DNA of 64,000 nt, taken from positions 62,001-126,000 of the forward strand of contig JAGBEG010000004.1 of the NCBI GenBank assembly GCA_017937095.1, given 5' to 3'. The notes under the pieces are model-generated. The model was given only the letters and a program-made list of their open reading frames with translations. It was not told the DNA's origin and made no database searches. A program made the position numbers and the translations under genes. The DNA is from Roseburia sp. Lineage in GTDB: Bacteria > Bacillota > Clostridia > Lachnospirales > Lachnospiraceae. This document shows, piece after piece, positions 59,205-64,000 of the stretch (position 1 is the first letter of the stretch; the number at the start of each line of letters is the position of its first letter).

Positions 59205-59241
59205 AAGAATCTCCCCCTTATCCGAATCGTTTACTAACTGT

Positions 59242-59270
59242 ATTATAACGCATCCGCAGGGGATTTCCAA
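59242..59270 (-). promoter_or_regulatory. Promoter of the AI-2E family gene
   Basis: TTGGAA, 17 bases, TATAAT on the minus strand. Confidence 0.65.
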
Positions 59271-59328
59271 TCGCAATTCATATACAAAACCGGATTTTTC
59301 ATCCAAATTGTATTTTCGATTGCTTCAT

Positions 59329-60276
59329 TTATTTTAATGTCAGTTTTGCGATTACGTCCTTAAGCTGCGCCGCCGACGCCTGCAGCATTTCATTTTCCTT
59401 CTCGTCCAGCGGAATCTCGAGCACCTTCTCGATTCCGTTCTTGCCGATAACGGACGGAATACTGAGCGCCAGACCCGAAAGCCCGTACTCTCCCTGCAGC
59501 TCTACCGAGACCGGAAGTACCGCGTGCTCATCCTTTACGATACTCTCCGCAATTCGTGCGACCGCCATTGCGATCCCGTAGTAGGTCGCCCCTTTCCGTT
59601 CAATAATCGCATAGGCGCTGTCGCGCACCTCCTCATAGATGCGCTCCATGGACTCCTCGTGCGCAAAATGCCCCCGCAGCTCACAGAAATGATTTAAATC
59701 GATTCCCGAGACATTCGCACCGCTCCACACCGGAAGCTCACTGTCCCCGTGCTCTCCAATGATGACCGCATGGACGCTGCGGCTGTCTACGTCTAAATGG
59801 CGTCCCAGAAGAAATTTAAGGCGCGCCGTATCTAATACCGTTCCCGAACCGAATACGCGCTCCACCGGATAACCGGAAATCTGCTGTGCTGCGTAGGTGA
59901 GCACATCGACCGGGTTTGCCACGATCATAAGGATTCCCTCAAACTCCGTCGCCGTAATCTGCGGGATGATCGACTTTAAGATACCGACATTCTTCTCGAT
60001 CAGGTCAAGTCTCGTCTCGCCCGGCTTCTGGTTCGCCCCCGCCGTGATAATAATGAGCGCGCAGTCCGCCACATCCGCGTAATCCCCCGCATAGATATCC
60101 ATGGAAGCTGTATACGGCAGACCGTGGCTTAAATCCATCGCCTCCCCCTCCACCTTCGCATGGTTAGCATCAATTAACACCATATCTGAGAAAATCCCCC
60201 GCTGCATCAGACTGAATGCAATCGAAGAACCGACAAAACCGCAGCCAATGACCGCTACTTTTCTTGAATTCATCAT
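59329..60276 (-). CDS. ldh: L-lactate dehydrogenase
   Basis: 315 residues. NAD site VAVIGCGFVGSSIAFSLM, Asp in VLIDANHAK, substrate loop AGANQKPGETRLDLIEKN (Gln at the loop position that selects pyruvate rather than oxaloacetate), MIVANPVDVLTYAA, and the catalytic His in VIIGEHGDSELPVWSG. It reduces pyruvate to L-lactate at the end of fermentation. GGAGAGATGG precedes the start. Confidence 0.94.
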   Translation of the reverse strand: MMNSRKVAVIGCGFVGSSIAFSLMQRGIFSDMVLIDANHAKVEGEAMDLSHGLPYTASMDIYAGDYADVADCALIIITAGANQKPGETRLDLIEKNVGILKSIIPQITATEFEGILMIVANPVDVLTYAAQQISGYPVERVFGSGTVLDTARLKFLLGRHLDVDSRSVHAVIIGEHGDSELPVWSGANVSGIDLNHFCELRGHFAHEESMERIYEEVRDSAYAIIERKGATYYGIAMAVARIAESIVKDEHAVLPVSVELQGEYGLSGLALSIPSVIGKNGIEKVLEIPLDEKENEMLQASAAQLKDVIAKLTLK

Positions 60277-60418
60277 AATCCATCTCTCCTTTTTCTATCG
60301 CATAACAATTCTGCCTGTGGCTTCACCGTCACATCATATGTAGTGTTCCACACAACAGACATTTCTATGTTTCCTTCAAATCATATCATATAAGTATGAA
60401 TTTGTCTCCCCAAAAACA

Positions 60419-60466
60419 CAAAAAAAGGAAGAAAAGTTTGTTGTGACTAACTTTTCTTCCTTTTCA
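60419..60466. terminator. Bidirectional terminator between aconitase-family gene and ldh
   Basis: A 16-bp A/T-rich stem (AAAAGGAAGAAAAGTT with its complement), 11-base loop, and a TTTTTTTGTG tail on the minus strand. Confidence 0.85.
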
Positions 60467-60488
60467 CTATGTCATAGTAAAATATGCA

Positions 60489-62792
60489 CTAGCCTCTGTA
60501 ATAATTAATCAGACAGCCTTTTAAGATGATTTCCCGCTCATCGTCAGTCATTGCGCCGAGTCCCAGCTTAAATTCCTTAAGCTTATCCCCGTCTACGACA
60601 TACGCGGTAATCTCAGACTGCTTTTCCTCCACTGCCTTGCGGATATCCGGCAGGAAGAGATAATCAAGATTCTGGAACGGCAGCTCGCCCTCCGGGATCA
60701 CGAACGGCAGCATACCCCAGTTGATGAGGTTCGAACGGTAGCGCTTGGTCGCGTACTCGTTTGCGATATTCGCCCAGCCGCCAAGCACCTTCTGGCAGGA
60801 AGCAGCCTGCTCACGCGCGGAACCGTCGCCCGGCTTCACGGCAAAAATCGTGCTTCCAAAGCCAAGAATGCCCTCCTCGTGGCTCTCTGCGAAGTTCTTC
60901 TCCGGGAATGCAGCCGCAATCGCCGCCATCACCGGCTTTAATTCCTCTACTGCCTCGACCGGACATGCGCCCTCTTCCAGTGCCTTCTGCGCCTTCTGAA
61001 TCTCCTTCGCGCGTCCGACATACTGCGGGTCCTTTCTGGAAAGCGCGAACTCCGCCAGTCCTAACGGATTCGAGCGGAAAGATGACGTCTCTCCGGACGG
61101 AATCAGCTCGTCTGTCGTCGTGACCGGATCGTGAATCTCGGATACGACCTTTAAGACCATATTCTGCGGCAGCGCGCTCATTGCCGGCCAGTCCTTGATA
61201 TTCGGTCCGAACTGAATCTCAACGGACGGGTCTGCCACGCCCTTGCTGTCAAATACGCGGTTCGCGTAAATCGTACTGTCAAAGAAGTACTTCGGCTTCG
61301 TGTAATTCACATCCACATCGGTCGCTGCGGTCAGATAGCCCTTGTTCGCTGCGGTCGCCGCAATCGAGCGCGCATCCATCAGCGCCACGGACGCCACCTG
61401 TCCCTTCTGCACCTTCGAGCCCTCGCGGTTCGGGAAGTTTCTCGTGGAGTGACGGATGGAGAATGCATTATTCGCCGGCGTATCGCCTGCACCGAAGCAC
61501 GGTCCGCAGAATGCGGTCTTGACAATCGCGCCCGTCTGCATCAGCGATGCGACTGCCCCGTTCTTTACCAGCTCCATATAAATCGGCGTACTTGCCGGGT
61601 AAACGCTTAAGGTGAACTCGTCCGGTCCGATGGACGCTCCCTTTAAGATGTCCGCCGCGTCGCAGATATTCTCAAAGCCGCCGCCCGCGCAGCCTGCGAT
61701 AATACCCTGATCCACATACAATCTGCCGTTTCTGACCTTGCTCTTTAAATCGAGCTCCACGGCTCCGTCGAAGCTTACCTGCGCGCGCTTCTCACAGTCG
61801 TCTAAGATATCCATCAGATTCGCGTTCAGCTCCTCGATGGTATAGGTGTTGCTCGGATGGAACGGCATTGCGATCATCGGCTTTATCTCGTCTAAGTTGA
61901 TCTCGATCATGCCATCGTAGTAAGCAACTGCCGCCGGATTTAACTCCTTGTAATCGCCGCTTCTACCGTGAATCTCATAAAATTCCTTCACCTTATCGTC
62001 CGTTCTCCAGATGGAGGACAGACAGGTCGTCTCGGTCGTCATAACGTCAACACCGATCCGGTAGTCTACGCTTAAATTGGACACGCCCGGTCCGACGAAC
62101 TCCATGACCTTATTCTTCACATAACCGCGGTCAAATACCTCGCCGATAATCGCGAGTGCGATATCCTGCGGTCCGACGCCCTTTCTCGGCGTTCCCGTCA
62201 GATACACGCCGATCACGCCCGGCATATCAATATCGTATGTCTTATTCAAAAGCTGCTTTACCAGCTCCGGTCCGCCCTCGCCGACTGCCATCGTACCGAG
62301 CGCACCGTATCTTGTGTGGGAATCGGAACCTAAGATCATCTTACCGCCGCCTGCGAGCATCTCGCGCGCGAACTGGTGGATGACTGCCTGATGAGGCGGT
62401 ACATAAACGCCGCCGTACTTCTTCGCACAGGTCAGTCCAAACATGTGATCGTCCTCATTGATCGTACCGCCGACCGCGCAAAGGCTGTTGTGACAGTTCG
62501 TCAGCACATACGGAATCGGAAACTTCTCAAGTCCCGACGCACGCGCCGTCTGAATAATTCCGACAAATGTAATGTCATGGGATGTCAGCTTGTCGAACTT
62601 GATCTGCAGCTTGTCCATGTTCCCGGAAACATTGTGCTCCTTTAAAATGCCGTATGCAATCGTTCCTTCCGCCGCCTGCGCTTTGGTAACGTCTGCGCCC
62701 GTCCTGCTCTTTACCGCCGCCGCAGCATCCGCGCCATCGGCAATCAGCTCTGTTCCATTTACCAGATAAACACCGCTATCGTATAACTTCAT
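60489..62792 (-). CDS. Aconitase-family hydratase (AcnA/YbhJ-like)
   Basis: 767 residues. Fe-S aconitase-type fold: [71 protein letters not shown], the cluster cysteines in [16 protein letters not shown], and [16 protein letters not shown]. The C-terminal swivel domain ends with [20 protein letters not shown]-type sequence. It matches the 'hydratase' group of Clostridia related to YbhJ rather than the classical AcnA. It probably hydrates a tricarboxylate; citrate/isocitrate is likely but not proven. GGAGGAAATTC before the ATG at 62792. Confidence 0.88.
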   Translation of the reverse strand: MKLYDSGVYLVNGTELIADGADAAAAVKSRTGADVTKAQAAEGTIAYGILKEHNVSGNMDKLQIKFDKLTSHDITFVGIIQTARASGLEKFPIPYVLTNCHNSLCAVGGTINEDDHMFGLTCAKKYGGVYVPPHQAVIHQFAREMLAGGGKMILGSDSHTRYGALGTMAVGEGGPELVKQLLNKTYDIDMPGVIGVYLTGTPRKGVGPQDIALAIIGEVFDRGYVKNKVMEFVGPGVSNLSVDYRIGVDVMTTETTCLSSIWRTDDKVKEFYEIHGRSGDYKELNPAAVAYYDGMIEINLDEIKPMIAMPFHPSNTYTIEELNANLMDILDDCEKRAQVSFDGAVELDLKSKVRNGRLYVDQGIIAGCAGGGFENICDAADILKGASIGPDEFTLSVYPASTPIYMELVKNGAVASLMQTGAIVKTAFCGPCFGAGDTPANNAFSIRHSTRNFPNREGSKVQKGQVASVALMDARSIAATAANKGYLTAATDVDVNYTKPKYFFDSTIYANRVFDSKGVADPSVEIQFGPNIKDWPAMSALPQNMVLKVVSEIHDPVTTTDELIPSGETSSFRSNPLGLAEFALSRKDPQYVGRAKEIQKAQKALEEGACPVEAVEELKPVMAAIAAAFPEKNFAESHEEGILGFGSTIFAVKPGDGSAREQAASCQKVLGGWANIANEYATKRYRSNLINWGMLPFVIPEGELPFQNLDYLFLPDIRKAVEEKQSEITAYVVDGDKLKEFKLGLGAMTDDEREIILKGCLINYYRG

Positions 62793-62861
62793 GAATTTCC
62801 TCCTGTCTGCGATTTTCCATCCGAAGAGACACGCCCCTCCTGACAATATCACTTGTGAAAA

Positions 62862-62890
62862 ATTATATAGGTAGCGATAATAAAAATCAA
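62862..62890 (-). promoter_or_regulatory. Promoter of the hydratase gene
   Basis: TTGATT, 17 bases, TATAAT on the minus strand; the -35 overlaps the end of the upstream HAD gene. Confidence 0.65.
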
Positions 62891-63558
62891 GTACTTTTCC
62901 GCGCCAGCACGCCGTCCTCAAACATCAGGATCATATCATAGAGCGTATCTACCGACGCCACGATACGCCCTGCCGTCTCCTCATCCGGTCTGGATAAATC
63001 CGGCACCATAATTGTGCGAATTCCCGCATCCGACGCCGCGCGCACGCCGTTGGGCGAATCCTCCACAGCAATACAGTCACACGGCTGTTCGCCGATCTGT
63101 TCGCAGGCATACAGATAGATGTCCGGCTTCGGTTTGCCGTTCTCCACCATCGTCGCACAGATGATCCGGTCAAACTTGTCATAGACGCCGATCCTCGTCA
63201 GATAATCCTTCGTGCGCACCGGATCAGTCGCAGTTGCGACCGCCGTCTTAATGCCGTGTACCTTAAGATATTCCAACAGCTCGTCGACTCCCGGCTTCTT
63301 GTCGATCCCGTGCTTTGCAATGTGCTCCCGCATCAATTCTTTCCTGCGCTCCCGGATCGTCCAGTAGGAAAATTTCTCTCCAAAGCGCTTCTGTAAATAC
63401 GGCGCGGCATATTTTCCCGCAAGGGAGCGTATTGCAAGCGCGTCCTCCGCCGTCATGTCAAAGCCCGCTTCCAAAGCCGCCTGCCGCCAGTACTTATTCA
63501 GCCATTTCTCTGTGTCAATGAGCACGCCGTCCATATCAAAAATCACTGCTTTTACCAT
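62887..63558 (-). CDS. HAD-superfamily phosphatase (beta-phosphoglucomutase-like)
   Basis: 223 residues. Motif [14 protein letters not shown], cap region with [20 protein letters not shown], motif [11 protein letters not shown], Lys in [15 protein letters not shown], and motif [22 protein letters not shown]. It belongs to the sugar-phosphate/beta-PGM branch; substrate unknown. ATG at 63558 behind GAAAGGAGAAGG. Confidence 0.92.
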   Translation of the reverse strand: MVKAVIFDMDGVLIDTEKWLNKYWRQAALEAGFDMTAEDALAIRSLAGKYAAPYLQKRFGEKFSYWTIRERRKELMREHIAKHGIDKKPGVDELLEYLKVHGIKTAVATATDPVRTKDYLTRIGVYDKFDRIICATMVENGKPKPDIYLYACEQIGEQPCDCIAVEDSPNGVRAASDAGIRTIMVPDLSRPDEETAGRIVASVDTLYDMILMFEDGVLARKST

Positions 63559-63600
63559 ACGCCCTTCTCCTTTCTGTGCCGCATCCCGCATTTGCCAGAA

Positions 63601-64000
63601 TCAGTTTTTGTCCGCCTTCTCCTTCACCTCATCCTGCCCCTGATACAGCGGAAGCTCGATCGCCGCCTTGAACAGATCTCCATCCACGGAAATCGCAAGC
63701 TTTCCCCCCATCAGCGCCGTCAGATTCTTTGCGATGGAAAGTCCCAGTCCGTGCCCCTCCGTCGTCCTCGAGGAATCTCCCCGGATAAAACGCTCTGTCA
63801 GGTCCTCCACGCTGCTGTTCTCAATCGCAAGCGAGCGCTCCGATACATTTTTAATAGAAAAGACTGCCGTCTCCCCTTCCGCCTGCACCTCCACATAGAC
63901 CCTTGTCTTCTCAAGCGCGTATTTCGCGGCATTATTGTATAAGTTCTCAATGACGCGGTAGAGATGCCTGCCGTCCGACCAGATATAGACCGCCTGATGC
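63601..64000 (-). CDS. Sensor histidine kinase, C-terminal part
   Basis: The last ~132 residues of a kinase that begins beyond the window end. HATPase_c domain: N box YRVIENLYNNAAKYALEKTR, a G1-region replaced by FSIKNVSERSL, F box ERFIRGDSSR, G2 EGHGLGLSIAKNLTALMGG, and IELPLYQGQDEVKEKADKN at the end. RD-SSRTTEGHGLGLSI is typical of membrane-bound EnvZ/PhoR-type kinases. Partner and signal unknown. Confidence 0.9.
   Translation of the reverse strand, partial: HQAVYIWSDGRHLYRVIENLYNNAAKYALEKTRVYVEVQAEGETAVFSIKNVSERSLAIENSSVEDLTERFIRGDSSRTTEGHGLGLSIAKNLTALMGGKLAISVDGDLFKAAIELPLYQGQDEVKEKADKN

Overview
The window looks like a piece of a Lachnospiraceae (Clostridia, Bacillota) chromosome. The reasons are moderate base composition, strong GGAGG-type ribosome binding sites, sigma-70/A-type promoters, a sigma-D flagellin promoter, and family types typical of that group (DUF6145, DUF5702, DUF6382+FHA, a Tad/Flp pilus locus, DUF2508, BofA, type III pantothenate kinase). 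Most genes read on the minus strand. The genus cannot be fixed from this sequence alone. All functions below come from motif reading; no database search was run.

Region 1 (1-5.6 kb): the start of a PfkB sugar kinase, tRNA-Ser and tRNA-Tyr genes, a small XRE regulator and the RNA ligase gene rtcB. rtcB has a roughly 300-base leader holding a 51-residue ORF and a terminator-like hairpin that abuts its ribosome binding site. Next comes an AT-rich two-gene cassette: a Cap4/DUF4297-type nuclease and an ABC/SMC-like ATPase. It is probably an ABC-three-component or Lamassu-like defence system, and a broken third ORF lies behind it.

Region 2 (5.72-11.40 kb): a compact integrative mobilizable element in the 3' end of lysS. 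It has a 14-bp att core at both ends and 11-bp-spaced integrase arm-type repeats. It carries integrase, excisionase, a MobT/Rep_trans relaxase with a 24-bp oriT-like inverted repeat, a DUF961-like protein, two XRE regulators with their own operator repeats, and a DUF6809-like protein. The element rewrites the last lysS codons (SLDK to SLEK).

Region 3 (11.4-27.5 kb): housekeeping genes: lysS, greA, a repeat-containing hypothetical, dusB, coaX, birA, argF, an SPFH protein, an SH3/cell-wall hydrolase, pgi, murG, HIT, a cytosolic histidine kinase and a flavodoxin-SCP2 fusion.

Region 4 (27.5-38.9 kb): a Tad/Flp pilus locus read leftward from a good promoter at about 38.6 kb: prepilin peptidase, TadZ, TadA, TadB, TadC, Flp pilin, DUF5702/TadG-like, TadE-like with a Cys/His tail, a second prepilin peptidase, TadE-like, DUF6382-FHA, then a rhomboid protease. 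Many of these genes contain in-frame minisatellites.

Region 5 (39-49 kb): DUF2508, FliS, flagellin, DUF1858, MecA; then an operon of a Ser/Thr kinase fused to a P-loop domain and a second P-loop protein, both apparently starting at non-AUG codons; then a GH18 protein and an amidase, separated by a 959-bp insertion flanked by a 63-bp direct repeat.

Region 6 (49-64 kb): a 1089-residue protein of unknown role, glgB, a TPR-AAA+ protein, an AI-2E family transporter, L-lactate dehydrogenase, an aconitase-family hydratase, a HAD phosphatase and the end of a sensor kinase.
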